Source: Spirulina sp034932185
Lineage (GTDB): Bacteria > Cyanobacteriota > Cyanobacteriia > Cyanobacteriales > Spirulinaceae
DNA: 64,000 nt
Direction of reading: 5' to 3'
Assembly (NCBI RefSeq): GCF_034932185.1
Contig: NZ_JAYGHW010000092.1
Location: 51,500 to 115,499, forward strand
This document shows, piece by piece, positions 1 to 8,667 of this stretch. A model generated the notes under the pieces. That model was not told the DNA's origin, searched no databases, and worked only from the letters and a program-made list of their open reading frames with translations. The stretch's first letter is position 1, and each line of letters opens with the position of its first letter. The translations under genes were made by a program, and so were the position numbers.

Positions 1-87
1 TGATTTTTGGATTGATCTGGCAGGGATGGTGATTCGTCGCCATCTTCGGCCATCTTAACCTAAGTTTTTTGAGAGTTTTTCCCCTTC

Positions 88-1953
88 ATGGTGCTTGTAA
101 ATTTGCTCAATCGGAGTCCGGGGGTGATTTGTCCAGAGGCTACCTTAACGGCAGCAATACAGGAACTTCACCACCAGCATCTCCCCCTCCTCTGGGTTTG
201 TGGGGCAGAGGGTCAACTGCTCGGATTCCTCTCCCAGTCGGCAATTTTAGCGCAGGTTCTCGCTCACCCGTCAGGCTTCAATACCGATGACCTGCGGGTT
301 GGGGCCATCATGTTTCCCCCCCCCGCTCCGCTCACCTTGGCAGAACTGAGGGAGGACAACGATCTGCAAGCTTGGTTTACAACCCACAAATTGCCCCTGC
401 TGCCGGTGGTGGATGGGGGGGGAAAGTTAGTGGGGGCGATCGCCCAAACCGACTATGCCGCTGCCCAATTAGAGGCAGAAAAAGCAGCCCACCAAAGAAG
501 CGAAGCCCGTCGCCAAGCCCTGCTCCAAGCCATCCCCGATTTAATGATTCGCTACAGCCGCAATGGCAAATATTTAGAAATGCTTTGCGGTGGCAATGTG
601 CAACCCCTCGATAATTTTCCCGACAACACCGGGGCAGAAATTTGGGAAGTGCTTCCCCCTAACTTAGCGAGTCAACGCCTGTACTATATTCACAAAACCT
701 TAGACAGCGGCGAAATGCAGCGATACGAGTACGAAATTGAAGTGAGTCCCGGAAAATGGTGTCACGAAGAAGCCTATATTACTATCTCTGGTACTGATGA
801 AGTGATTATGCTGATTCGCGATATTAGCGAACGGGTGAAGGTGCAGTTAGCCCTAGCTCAGGAAAAAGCCTTAATGCAATCTTTAATTGATTCCATTCCT
901 GACTTGATTATTTATAAAGATTTAGAGGGCATTTATCGAGCTTGCAATCAGTCAGCGCGGGGACTTTTGGGGAAATCACAGCAGGAAATTATTGGCAAAA
1001 CTGATTTTGAGCTATTTCCTGAAGCCCTTGCCCAAACCCATCGCGATCACGATCTTCATGCCCTAAATGGGCAAATTTCCATCCGCCGGGAAAAATGGAT
1101 TACGTTCAAAGATGGTACACAACGGCTGCTAGAAATTGAAAAAACGCCCTTTGTCGATGATCAGGGGATGATGCTGGGGATTATTGGTGTCGGCCGGGAT
1201 ATCACCGACCGTCAACAGGCCATTGAAGATCTCTTAAATACGCTCACGAAGGAAAAAGAACTCCTCGATCTCAAAAGCGACTTTATTACCATTGCTTCCC
1301 ATGAATTTCGCACCCCCCTAACGGTGATCATGGCATCGGCAAAGTTAATGCGCCATTGTTTAGATCGTTTCACCCCCCAGCAGCAGGCGGAACAGTTAGA
1401 CCGGATTTTACGCAGTAGCGATCGCATTTTGGCCCTTTTAGAGGATATTTTAGTCCTTAATCAAGCCGATGCAGACCAACTCAATTTTATCCCCGCCCCA
1501 GTCAATTTAGAACAGTTTTGTCAAGAACTCTATCAAGAACTGATGGCGACCCAACTCAATTCCACCACAGTCCAGTTTCACTACATTGGCCCCCCAGACT
1601 GTAGCGTTACCCTAGATGATAAATTGCTCCGTTATATTCTCACCAACTTACTCAATAATGCGATCAAATATAGTTTTAATCCAAATCCCATCGAGTTCAT
1701 TGTGACTCTGGGTCAGCATTATATTCAATTCACGATCACGGATCAAGGCATTGGCATTCCCGCCGATGCTCTAGCCTATGTGTTTCAACCCTTCTACCGC
1801 GCTAAAAATGTGGGGAATGTACCCGGCACAGGCTTGGGGTTGGCGATCGTCAAGCGGGCGGTGGATCTCCACAGTGGCACCGTTGATTGCCGCAGCCAAT
1901 TGGGTCAAGGCACAACCTTTACAGTGCGCTTACCCCGTTTTGTTGGCTTCTAA
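88..1953 (+). CDS. CBS-PAS-PAS sensor histidine kinase
   Basis: A 621-residue soluble sensor kinase with no membrane segment, so it probably senses a cytoplasmic signal. Residues about 5-125 form a pair of CBS-like repeats, a module that often binds adenine nucleotides. Two PAS domains follow (about 140-250 and 265-380), each beginning with an IPDL-type motif. The HisKA domain has the phospho-acceptor His405 in SHEFRTPL. The ATPase domain has the N-box NLLNNAIKYS, the G1 box DQGIGIP and the G2 box GTGLGLAIVK, so the kinase should be active. There is no receiver domain and no response regulator next to it, so its partner must be encoded elsewhere. It converges on cpcG. Domain assignment is secure; the signal is unknown. 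Confidence 0.9.
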   Translation: MVLVNLLNRSPGVICPEATLTAAIQELHHQHLPLLWVCGAEGQLLGFLSQSAILAQVLAHPSGFNTDDLRVGAIMFPPPAPLTLAELREDNDLQAWFTTHKLPLLPVVDGGGKLVGAIAQTDYAAAQLEAEKAAHQRSEARRQALLQAIPDLMIRYSRNGKYLEMLCGGNVQPLDNFPDNTGAEIWEVLPPNLASQRLYYIHKTLDSGEMQRYEYEIEVSPGKWCHEEAYITISGTDEVIMLIRDISERVKVQLALAQEKALMQSLIDSIPDLIIYKDLEGIYRACNQSARGLLGKSQQEIIGKTDFELFPEALAQTHRDHDLHALNGQISIRREKWITFKDGTQRLLEIEKTPFVDDQGMMLGIIGVGRDITDRQQAIEDLLNTLTKEKELLDLKSDFITIASHEFRTPLTVIMASAKLMRHCLDRFTPQQQAEQLDRILRSSDRILALLEDILVLNQADADQLNFIPAPVNLEQFCQELYQELMATQLNSTTVQFHYIGPPDCSVTLDDKLLRYILTNLLNNAIKYSFNPNPIEFIVTLGQHYIQFTITDQGIGIPADALAYVFQPFYRAKNVGNVPGTGLGLAIVKRAVDLHSGTVDCRSQLGQGTTFTVRLPRFVGF

Positions 1954-2094
1954 GCCGCAACCCCCTTAATCAGATCCATCGCACTCGACAAAACCATAAG
2001 GAACATTCAGTCCGCTCCCCCTTGCTTTTCTCGCATTTTCAGCGCTTCATCTCCCCTGGGCTACTGCAATACAACCGGATGACCTATCACCAAA

Positions 2095-2158
2095 AGAAGC
2101 CCTAACTCCACCAAAGCCATGAGCGATCGCCCAACGGTCTGGTGAAATTAGGACTTCT
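2095..2158 (-). terminator. Long hairpin between histidine kinase and cpcG
   Basis: Two 19-base arms (2095-2113 and 2140-2158) pair along their whole length if G-U pairs are allowed. The 26-base loop contains a HIP1 octamer. On the minus strand the stem is followed by a short T run, so it probably terminates cpcG. It may also act on the convergent kinase transcript. Confidence 0.6.
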
Positions 2159-2195
2159 TGGTTCAGTCCACAGGCAACGGGGTTAAACCCTTAAC

Positions 2196-2972
2196 CTAAT
2201 TGGGGCCGATGGGTACATTCAGTTTCCGGTAGGGAACTGCGTTGAGATTGATGGAAGCAGTGGAAACCCGGGGGCTGCTGCCGCCTTTGGCACTGCTCAA
2301 GCTACGAGCCGCGCCCAAGAAGTTGGAGGGATCGCCCGCTTTGGCTTGTTTTTCCTGAGGCACAAACCGACGGACAGAGTTCTGCCAAACGATTTGCGGG
2401 AAGCCAAACACCAAACGATAGTAAGCATCGTAACGGGGAGACTTGAGGTTAAAGGGCATTTCCCCTTGATCTCGGCTGGGCAGACTGCGGCGGCGTTGGT
2501 AGGGGACGATGCTGTCACCGAAGGTGTTCAGGTATTCCTCAGAGTTGAGTAACTCATCGATGAAGCCTTCAGTCCCTTTGGTGGCAACGGTGATCGACCA
2601 AGCGATTTTTTCCCGCTCGCTGTAAACATCACGGCCTAAAACGCGCTGGACGGTTTGCTCAACAAAACGGTAGTTGCTGTTGAGGTCGTAGAAGCTGCGC
2701 TTGTAGCGATCAGACAGCACCAAGCCCCGAATGAACTGGCGGACGCTGATTTGACCATTGCGCAGTTGAGACTCTAGCACGGCTTCGCGGTCTGCTTTGA
2801 AGGCATGGAAGAAGATCTGACGGTAGGCCGCCCAGATCAGGTTATCCATGTCATCGTTGGACAGGACGCTATCCGTGGAAAAAATGATCGAGTCTTCGTC
2901 CGTGCCAACTCCGTAGCCAGCAACACGGCTGTTCTGACTACTTGGCGCGTAGTTTAAAAGAGGAAGAGCCAA
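2196..2972 (-). CDS. cpcG: Phycobilisome rod-core linker CpcG
   Basis: A 258-residue linker polypeptide that attaches phycocyanin rods to the allophycocyanin core of the phycobilisome on the cytoplasmic face of the thylakoid. The N-terminal 150 residues form the phycobilisome linker domain, including the typical stretches IFFHAFKADREAV, ISVRQFIRGL and NYRFVEQTVQRVLGR. The C-terminal part is short and polar. It lacks the hydrophobic tail that marks CpcG2/CpcL linkers, which bind rods to photosystem I, so this is the ordinary CpcG1-type rod-core linker. Length fits the family. No other phycobilisome gene is nearby, so this is a stand-alone locus. Confidence 0.95.
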   Translation of the reverse strand: MALPLLNYAPSSQNSRVAGYGVGTDEDSIIFSTDSVLSNDDMDNLIWAAYRQIFFHAFKADREAVLESQLRNGQISVRQFIRGLVLSDRYKRSFYDLNSNYRFVEQTVQRVLGRDVYSEREKIAWSITVATKGTEGFIDELLNSEEYLNTFGDSIVPYQRRRSLPSRDQGEMPFNLKSPRYDAYYRLVFGFPQIVWQNSVRRFVPQEKQAKAGDPSNFLGAARSLSSAKGGSSPRVSTASINLNAVPYRKLNVPIGPN

Positions 2973-3350
2973 TGTGAAACCTCCGTATTTCTTACAATTT
3001 TTTACAAAGTTTAACCCCTATCATAGAGGAGAGGGGAACGAACCGCAGAAAAATCTTATCAATTCTTAGAAAATGTTGCGGCCTCTAGGGTTTCAGCCTT
3101 TGCGGGCCTTGGGGAGTGGGGCATTTGGATCCGACCGGGAGGGGCGATCGCTCTGGGGATCCGCTCCTCAAAATATGAATCTGGATTAGGGCATTTTGTG
3201 AATTTTTGTTAATACCTATTCATTTTTTAACCAGACTATGAAACGTTCTTTTTACCACCAACCCGCCCCTAAACCGGATTTTGTAATCCCTGATACGGCA
3301 CATCCCCAAGGGGGGGAATAGGATACCCCCAGACTGATGCATATCAATAC
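2973..3350. other. Intergenic region between cpcG and the guanidine unit
   Basis: The divergent spacer must hold the cpcG leader and promoter on the minus strand and the promoter of the guanidine operon on the plus strand. A G/C-run sequence occurs at about 3305-3332, just upstream of the riboswitch. No open reading frame here looks real, and no promoter could be assigned with confidence. Confidence 0.5.
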
Positions 3351-3454
3351 AGTCTCTAGGGTTCCGGTTTTGGCATAGGCTAAAATGACTGGTCCAAGAG
3401 AGACAGGCTATCTGTGCAATGGATAGCTCCACGGCGGGATAAAAGCCCGGGAGA
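3351..3454 (+). promoter_or_regulatory. Guanidine-I (ykkC) riboswitch
   Basis: The leader contains the conserved blocks of the guanidine-I aptamer in the right order: CTCTAGGGTTCCG at about 3354, ACTGGTCCAAGAGA at about 3388, and ACGGCGGGATAAAAGCCCGG followed by GAGA ending at 3454. This class binds guanidinium and switches on genes for its export or breakdown. Between the aptamer and the start codon, 3491-3497 and 3523-3529 can pair as an inverted repeat (TCTGGGT / ACCCAGA). That may belong to the expression platform. No T run follows it, so control of translation is as likely as termination. Confidence 0.93.
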
Positions 3455-3536
3455 TTTGGCGTAATTCACCCCTTGAGGATTACCAACTCTTCTGGGTATT
3501 TTGCGTTGCCCTGCTGTCATCAACCCAGAAACCACC

Positions 3537-4712
3537 ATGACTGAATCCGTATTTCAACCCCCCAACGGCGAAAGCGAAGCCCAGCAAGCCCTCAACCTTG
3601 AGCAACGCTTACCCCTCACCGGCTGGCAACAGGAGGTAGAGCAAGGCCTCGCCTATGGCCTAGAGGCGGCTGAATCTATTCAAGACCGCACCATTCCCAC
3701 CTTTTCCCGGGGGGAACTCCCCCACTATGCGGGGATCAATACGTTCATGAAGGCCCCCTATGTGGAGGATGCCCGCAAAATTGGCGATTATGATGTGGCG
3801 ATCGTCGGCGTTCCCCACGATTCCGGCACCACCTACCGCCCCGGTACGCGCTTCGGCCCCCAAGGTATCCGCCGCATTTCCGCCCTTTACACCCCCTACA
3901 ACTTTGAAATGGGCGTAGATCTCCGGGAGCAAATCACCCTCGGGGATGTGGGGGATATCTTTACCATTCCCGCCAATAACGAAAAATCCTTTGATCAAAT
4001 CTCCAAAGGCATCGCCCATATTTTCAGTTCCGGAGCCTTTCCGATTATTTTAGGCGGGGATCATTCCATCGGTTTTCCCACCGTGCGGGGAATTTGCCGC
4101 CATTTAGGGGATAAAAAAGTCGGGATTATCCACTTTGATCGCCACGTCGATACTCAAGAAACCGACCTGGATGAGCGGATGCACACCTGCCCTTGGTTCC
4201 ACGCCACCAACATGGCCAACGCTCCGGCGAAAAACCTGGTGCAGTTGGGGATTGGCGGCTGGCAAGTGCCGCGCCAGGGGGTGAAGGTCTGCCGGGAGCG
4301 GGCCACGAATATCCTCACCGTCACCGATATCACCGAAATGGGCCTCGATGCAGCGGCGGACTTTGCCATTGAGCGGGCCACCGACGGCACCGATTGTGTT
4401 TGGATCAGTTTCGACATTGATTGCATTGATGCGGGGTTTGTCCCTGGTACGGGCTGGCCCGAACCCGGCGGTTTACTCCCCCGGGAAGCCCTCTATCTAT
4501 TGAAGCGGATCATCAGAGAAACCCCGGTGTGTGGCATGGAAGTGGTGGAGGTTTCGCCCCCCTACGACATTAGCGATATGACCTCCTTAATGGCAACGCG
4601 GGTAATCTGCGATACGATGGCCCATCTCGTTGTTTCGGGCCAATTGCCCCGCCGTGAAAAACCCAGCTATATCCATGCTGAGGCGCAAGTCGTTGATCAA
4701 CCTTGGCGTTAA
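3537..4712 (+). CDS. gdmH: Ni-dependent guanidine hydrolase (ureohydrolase family)
   Basis: A 391-residue protein of the arginase/agmatinase family. Metal ligands are visible as GGDHS (His176), DRHVD (Asp201, His203, Asp205) and DID (Asp293, Asp295). The DRHVD block differs from the DAHxD of ordinary agmatinases, and there is an N-terminal extension of about 70 residues. A guanidine-I riboswitch lies directly upstream and HypA/HypB-type nickel chaperones directly downstream. That arrangement matches the cyanobacterial enzymes (Synechocystis Sll1077 type) shown to split guanidine into urea and ammonia, so an automatic label of agmatinase is probably wrong. The ATG at 3537 is preferred over an in-frame TTG at 3501 because the TTG falls inside the leader hairpin and family length fits the ATG. 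Confidence 0.88.
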   Translation: MTESVFQPPNGESEAQQALNLEQRLPLTGWQQEVEQGLAYGLEAAESIQDRTIPTFSRGELPHYAGINTFMKAPYVEDARKIGDYDVAIVGVPHDSGTTYRPGTRFGPQGIRRISALYTPYNFEMGVDLREQITLGDVGDIFTIPANNEKSFDQISKGIAHIFSSGAFPIILGGDHSIGFPTVRGICRHLGDKKVGIIHFDRHVDTQETDLDERMHTCPWFHATNMANAPAKNLVQLGIGGWQVPRQGVKVCRERATNILTVTDITEMGLDAAADFAIERATDGTDCVWISFDIDCIDAGFVPGTGWPEPGGLLPREALYLLKRIIRETPVCGMEVVEVSPPYDISDMTSLMATRVICDTMAHLVVSGQLPRREKPSYIHAEAQVVDQPWR

Positions 4713-4843
4713 GAGTGAGGAGGATGGGCGGTGCTTGTCCTCTTTCTGCATTGATGGCCAGGAGCAGCGATCGCCCATTTTTTTAGACCTCAAATCTGAC
4801 AGTTATTGAGCCAATCCAAATTTATCCAGGGAGGCAATACCCA

Positions 4844-5209
4844 ATGCACGAAACCGATATGACCAAAGCCTTAATCATGACGGTGCGAGATTGGTACGTT
4901 AGCCAACCCACTCCCCCCACCATTGAAGCAATTCATTTAGTCGTGGGCCGGTTTACCTGTGTGGAGCCAGCCAGTTTGGAATTTGCCTTTATGGCCCAAA
5001 TCCAAAAGACATTTTTAGAGGGGGTGCGGTTGGTGATCCGCGAAACCCCCTTGATTGCCTTCTGTGGGGATTGCGATCGCTCCTATCATCCCCAAATCGG
5101 CCTGCAATACACCTGCCCCACCTGTGGCAACCCCATGGAAGATATTCGTTCCGGTCGAGAATTAAAAATCGAGCGCATCGAATACTCCCTTGAAGGAGCA
5201 AAGGTGTAG
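4844..5209 (+). CDS. ghaA: HypA-like nickel chaperone (GhaA type)
   Basis: A 121-residue HypA-family protein. It begins with the MHE motif whose histidine binds nickel, and has the structural zinc site C74xxC77 and C91xxC94. HypA proteins hand nickel to hydrogenase. Here the gene sits 131 nt behind the guanidine hydrolase gene and no hydrogenase gene is present, so its job is most likely nickel loading of that enzyme, as known for GhaA. A Shine-Dalgarno sequence (AGGGAGG, about 4828) precedes the ATG. The TAG stop codon lies inside a dispersed palindromic repeat. Confidence 0.87.
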   Translation: MHETDMTKALIMTVRDWYVSQPTPPTIEAIHLVVGRFTCVEPASLEFAFMAQIQKTFLEGVRLVIRETPLIAFCGDCDRSYHPQIGLQYTCPTCGNPMEDIRSGRELKIERIEYSLEGAKV

Positions 5210-5290
5210 GGGCGAAAAATCTTTCGCCCTCCCCGAAAAATCTTTCGCCCTCCCCGAAAAATCTTTCGCCCTCCCCGAAAAATCCTTCTG
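5206..5290. repeat. Palindromic repeat expanded into 21-bp tandem copies
   Basis: A copy of the GTAGGGGCGAA palindrome family begins at 5206 and contains the ghaA stop codon. It runs into three near-identical 21-bp units starting at 5213, 5234 and 5255 and a partial fourth at 5276. Each unit can form a small hairpin (CGAAA...TTTCG). It looks like a dispersed palindrome that has undergone local tandem duplication. Confidence 0.8.
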
Positions 5291-5388
5291 ATCAGAACCC
5301 TCACACGAAGAGAGCGAAAGGTTTCCGAATAATCCTATAGATCACTGCCATTAATTAAATCCCTGTTCTCCGTTCCCCTTTCCCAATC

Positions 5389-6081
5389 ATGCACCAAACC
5401 TTCAACGCCGCCCTAGAATTAAACCTCCTCCACGCCAATCAAGAAGGGGCAGATCATAATCGCGCCCATTTTGATCAGTGGGGGATTCGTTGTTTAAATT
5501 TAATGAGTAGCCCAGGAGCGGGAAAAACGGCGTTATTAGAGCGCACCTTAGCCACGTTACAACCAGAACTCAAAATCGTCGTCATTGAAGGGGATATGAC
5601 AACGGAATTGGATGCCGATCGCCTCCGTCAATACGGTGTCCCGGTGATTGCCATTAATACCGGCCGCGCCTGTCATTTGGATTCCCAAATGGTATCGGGG
5701 GGCATTCATACCCTAGCACGGGATTATGAGCCAGAAACCATTGATCTGGTGTTTGTGGAAAATGTGGGCAATTTGGTTTGTCCGGCAGAATTTGAAGTCG
5801 GGGAACACGCCAAAGTTGCCCTGCTCAGTGTCACCGAGGGAGAAGATAAACCGCTGAAATATCCCCTCATGTTTCAGGAGGCGGATTGCCTGCTGATCAC
5901 GAAAATGGATCTCGCTCCCTATCTCGATCTCAATTTAGCCCAGCTTGAGGCCAATGTCCGGCAAATAAATCCCCAGGTGACGCTGATTCCGGTATCAGCG
6001 AAAACAGGAGCGGGCCTAGATTTATGGTTGGATTGGGTGCGATCACAAGTTCAACAAAGGACAGCCTTAGTAATGGCTTAA
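5389..6081 (+). CDS. ghaB: HypB-like nickel GTPase (GhaB type)
   Basis: A 230-residue SIMIBI GTPase of the HypB family. It has the P-loop SSPGAGKT (40-47), the guanine-specificity motif TKMD (171-174), the interface metal ligands Cys95-His96 and a further NLVCP cysteine at 131. It lacks the N-terminal His-rich nickel store seen in some HypB proteins. HypB works with HypA to insert nickel using GTP. Position in this operon points to activation of the guanidine hydrolase rather than hydrogenase. The 179-nt spacer from ghaA is mostly repeat sequence. Confidence 0.87.
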   Translation: MHQTFNAALELNLLHANQEGADHNRAHFDQWGIRCLNLMSSPGAGKTALLERTLATLQPELKIVVIEGDMTTELDADRLRQYGVPVIAINTGRACHLDSQMVSGGIHTLARDYEPETIDLVFVENVGNLVCPAEFEVGEHAKVALLSVTEGEDKPLKYPLMFQEADCLLITKMDLAPYLDLNLAQLEANVRQINPQVTLIPVSAKTGAGLDLWLDWVRSQVQQRTALVMA

Positions 6082-6116
6082 GCTTTGATCAACAACACAA
6101 TTTAGGAGTCATAATC

Positions 6117-7622
6117 ATGACCGATCAGATCTTTTTCTGGGGCATTATTGCCTTTCTTGGGGTGACGCTAGCCATTGGGTTATGGGCAGCGCAACAAATT
6201 AAAGGCGATAGTGTTAATTATTTAGTGGCGGGGCGGGGTTTAGTTTTGCCTTTAGCGGCGGCGACGTTAATGGCCCAATCGGTAGATTCTAATGCAACGC
6301 TAGGGAATACAGATTTAGCAGCGGAGTTTGGGTTTTGGGCCGGGGCTTCTCTGCCCTTAGGTTTAGCACTGTGCCTATTCCTGACGGGGTTGTTTTTTGC
6401 CAAACCGATGAACCGTATGGGGTTAATTACCCTGCCAGACTTTTATCGCGTTAAATATGGCCGCACAACAGAATGGTTAGCCTCGGTGATTATGGTGCTG
6501 AGTTTTTCCTTTTTATTGGCAGGCAACTTGGTAGCCGGGGGCTTTTTGTTTCAAACATTCCTCGGTACAAGCTATCTAACAGGCGTGATTCTCATTGCGC
6601 TAATTGTCCTCATCTATACCGCCAGTGGGGGCCTATTTGCAGTGGCCTATACCGATGCAATTCAGGTGGCGATCGCCTTCATCGGCACAATGTTCCTGTT
6701 TGGTTTTTTGGCGATGAATTTTAATTTGGTGATTCCCGAAGGCATGGGGCCTTTTGATTTGGAGCAGTTAGCCGATCCCGCAGCGGGGGCGGCGATTAAC
6801 TGGGCAACGCTCCTAGCCTTGGGATTGGGGGATATTGTCGCCATTGACTTTATGGCGCGGGTGTTTGCTGCTGAAAGCCCCGAAACCGCCCAACGGGCTT
6901 GTTTCATCGGCTCGTTTGGGACGGTGCTCATCGGTGTACCCTTCTCGATCATGGCATTGGCAACCCCAGACATCCTCGCCAATGCCGGCATTACCCCCGA
7001 CGGCCCTCTCCTCTTTGCCCTGATCCAGGGGGTAGTTCCCCCCGCTTTAGGTCTATTGGTGATTGCGGCAATTCTCTCCGCTTCTCTCTCCACCGCCGAT
7101 GGCGCAATTCTGGGTACATCTTCCGTCATTGCCCACAATATCATCGGTATTCGCCATGATGACCATAACGGAGCGGGCGATCGCCTCCTGGCTTTAACCC
7201 GCATGATGGCAGTAGTGATCACCACATTGGGAGTGATTTTTGCCGTCCTTGTACCCCAAACCGGCATTTTGCTCCTCTTAGCCTTTGATCTAGGGTTTGC
7301 GGGTCTGTTGGTTCCCTTGGTAGGGGGCATTTATTGGCCCAAATCCACCCCTGCCGGAGCCTTAGCCTGCATCATCACCGGCACAATTACCCGCCTCACC
7401 TTCTTCGTTCTGATGCCAACAATGTTCGGCACCGATAACACATTGCTCTACATTCCTAACCCCATTTTCACCCCCGATTTTGATGGTTTGCCCACCTTAA
7501 TCAGTCCCTTAATTAGTTTGGCGGTCTTTATCAGCATATCCCTTAAAACAGGAGGAAAAGGCAACAAAGGTTCGCTCCAAGCCGTTCATCAAAATCAGCC
7601 CCGACCAGCCGATATTTCATAA
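6117..7622 (+). CDS. Sodium:solute symporter, likely guanidine-linked
   Basis: A 501-residue inner-membrane transporter of the SSS family (TC 2.A.21), hydrophobic throughout, with about 13 predicted membrane segments and the family-typical stretch ILSASLSTADGAILGTSS. The ATG at 6117 is preferred over an upstream in-frame ATG inside ghaB because it has a Shine-Dalgarno AGGAG nine bases before it. It follows ghaB by 35 nt, so it is very likely part of the riboswitch-controlled operon. The substrate is not visible from sequence. Context suggests guanidinium or a related nitrogen compound. Characterised cyanobacterial guanidine loci use an ABC importer instead. Confidence 0.85.
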   Translation: MTDQIFFWGIIAFLGVTLAIGLWAAQQIKGDSVNYLVAGRGLVLPLAAATLMAQSVDSNATLGNTDLAAEFGFWAGASLPLGLALCLFLTGLFFAKPMNRMGLITLPDFYRVKYGRTTEWLASVIMVLSFSFLLAGNLVAGGFLFQTFLGTSYLTGVILIALIVLIYTASGGLFAVAYTDAIQVAIAFIGTMFLFGFLAMNFNLVIPEGMGPFDLEQLADPAAGAAINWATLLALGLGDIVAIDFMARVFAAESPETAQRACFIGSFGTVLIGVPFSIMALATPDILANAGITPDGPLLFALIQGVVPPALGLLVIAAILSASLSTADGAILGTSSVIAHNIIGIRHDDHNGAGDRLLALTRMMAVVITTLGVIFAVLVPQTGILLLLAFDLGFAGLLVPLVGGIYWPKSTPAGALACIITGTITRLTFFVLMPTMFGTDNTLLYIPNPIFTPDFDGLPTLISPLISLAVFISISLKTGGKGNKGSLQAVHQNQPRPADIS

Positions 7623-7630
7623 CGAACTGC

Positions 7631-7778
7631 GATCCCCCCGGCTACGCCGACCCCCTTAAAAAGGGGGTGTACTACTCTTGAACCTCATCTTCTTAAGGGG
7701 ATGTACTACTCTTGAACCCCCCTTCTTAAGGGGTGTACTACTCTTGAACCCCCCTTTTTAAGGGGGGCAGGGGGGATC
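7631..7778. repeat. GATCCCCCC-bounded inverted-repeat element, copy A
   Basis: The element fills the space between two convergent genes. Its ends are inverted: GATCCCCCCGGCTACGCCGAC plus a CCCCCTTAAAAAGGGGG palindrome on the left, and a matching palindrome with GGCAGGGGGGATC on the right. The middle holds three copies of TGTACTACTCTTGAACC starting at 7668, 7702 and 7734, each joined to a CCTTCTTAAGGGG-like hairpin. Copies with other middles lie at 27663 and 61268. It may also act as a two-way terminator. Confidence 0.8.
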
Positions 7779-8306
7779 CTACTTCACATCTAACAAACCC
7801 TGTTCTTTCAGCTTGGGGTTAAAGCGAATTTCCATCCTCACCCCCCGTTTTGCAAGGGTTGTGAGGATTTCCGCTTCGACGCGGCGGGCGACTTTTTTTA
7901 ACAGTTTAATTTTTCCCAAATCATCCGTTTTAGTTAATTGTGCTTGTTCCTCTGAAGTCATCGTAGCTTTAGCATCAATGGGTTGATGCCAGCGATCGCC
8001 CTCCTCGCCATTTCCCGGCGGTGTGTTGCCATTTTCCGCAATCCAAGCCGTGCGAATCTCTTCTAAAATACTGCGGCTCGGGCGACTAATCATAAATCCT
8101 TTCAGCCAATAACATTGTTCCGGGCAACGGACTAAATGTTGGCGTAAACTCAGGTAAATATCACGGGAATAATCCACCAATTGCAGCCGATTATCGGCAT
8201 CAAAAATGGCATAAACCCCAATTTTTTGCTGCCACTCATTGGCAATTTCTCCCCCTTCGAGGTAGGGCAGATAGTCAAGATTAACAAGGCTAGGAAAGTC
8301 AGACAT
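7779..8306 (-). CDS. GIY-YIG family protein with degenerate motif
   Basis: A 175-residue protein resembling cyanobacterial GIY-YIG domain proteins. GVYAI (30-34) matches the first half of the signature, but the YIG half is replaced by VDYSRDI (44-50), and the conserved IYLSLRQHLVR helix follows. The C-terminal half is charged and helical. With the YIG triad altered, nuclease activity is doubtful. The start at 8306 (MSDFPSL) is preferred over an in-frame ATG five codons upstream because homologues known to me begin there. The cellular role is unknown. Confidence 0.65.
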   Translation of the reverse strand: MSDFPSLVNLDYLPYLEGGEIANEWQQKIGVYAIFDADNRLQLVDYSRDIYLSLRQHLVRCPEQCYWLKGFMISRPSRSILEEIRTAWIAENGNTPPGNGEEGDRWHQPIDAKATMTSEEQAQLTKTDDLGKIKLLKKVARRVEAEILTTLAKRGVRMEIRFNPKLKEQGLLDVK

Positions 8307-8667
8307 GAAAGCATTAGGCAAAGAATGGGGCCATTATATCGGGCAGGGGCGATCGCGCCGCGACTTCCCGTTGATCCCCCGATCCCCAATCCATAGCGCT
8401 TGTACTGCATCCCATTGTTCCGGGTTATCAAGATTGAACCTACCCCTTTTTCTACACCGCAAAGACTAAGGAGTAATTGAGGGATTTTCGTAGATCACAG
8501 GCTGAGAAAGCTTAATGAGTGATTAACCATACTAAGATTGAGGCTATTTGTCAAGTTTTTACTTCTTGGTTGGGCTGAAGATCAGTATTTATGCTGATCT
8601 CACGCCATAGATTCAAGTGCTACAGTCAAGGGCTAAGATCAGCATTCCATTCACCCGCTAAATCTCC
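8307..8667. other. Intergenic region before the sulfotransferase island
   Basis: No gene was found. At 8580-8599 an inverted repeat, GATCAG and CTGATC around an 8-base loop, could form a hairpin, and the half-site AGATCAGCAT recurs at about 8635. From about 8460 the sequence becomes AT-rich and leads into the sulfotransferase gene, so a promoter for that island is likely here but was not pinpointed. Confidence 0.4.

Noticed and set aside
5213..5290. CRISPR-like repeat array
   Set aside because: The 21-bp units are directly adjacent with no spacers, are self-complementary, and derive from a palindrome found elsewhere in the window.
4844..6081. Hydrogenase maturation genes
   Set aside because: No hydrogenase structural or other hyp genes are in the window and the genes are embedded in a guanidine operon.
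6662..7330. 222-codon minus-strand reading frame inside the symporter gene
   Set aside because: It lies fully antisense to a well-conserved transporter and its translation is basic and low in structure, typical of a shadow frame.
7668..7760. CRISPR-like array of TGTACTACTCTTGAACC repeats
   Set aside because: The segments between repeats are near-identical hairpins rather than unique spacers, and there are only three units inside an inverted-repeat element.
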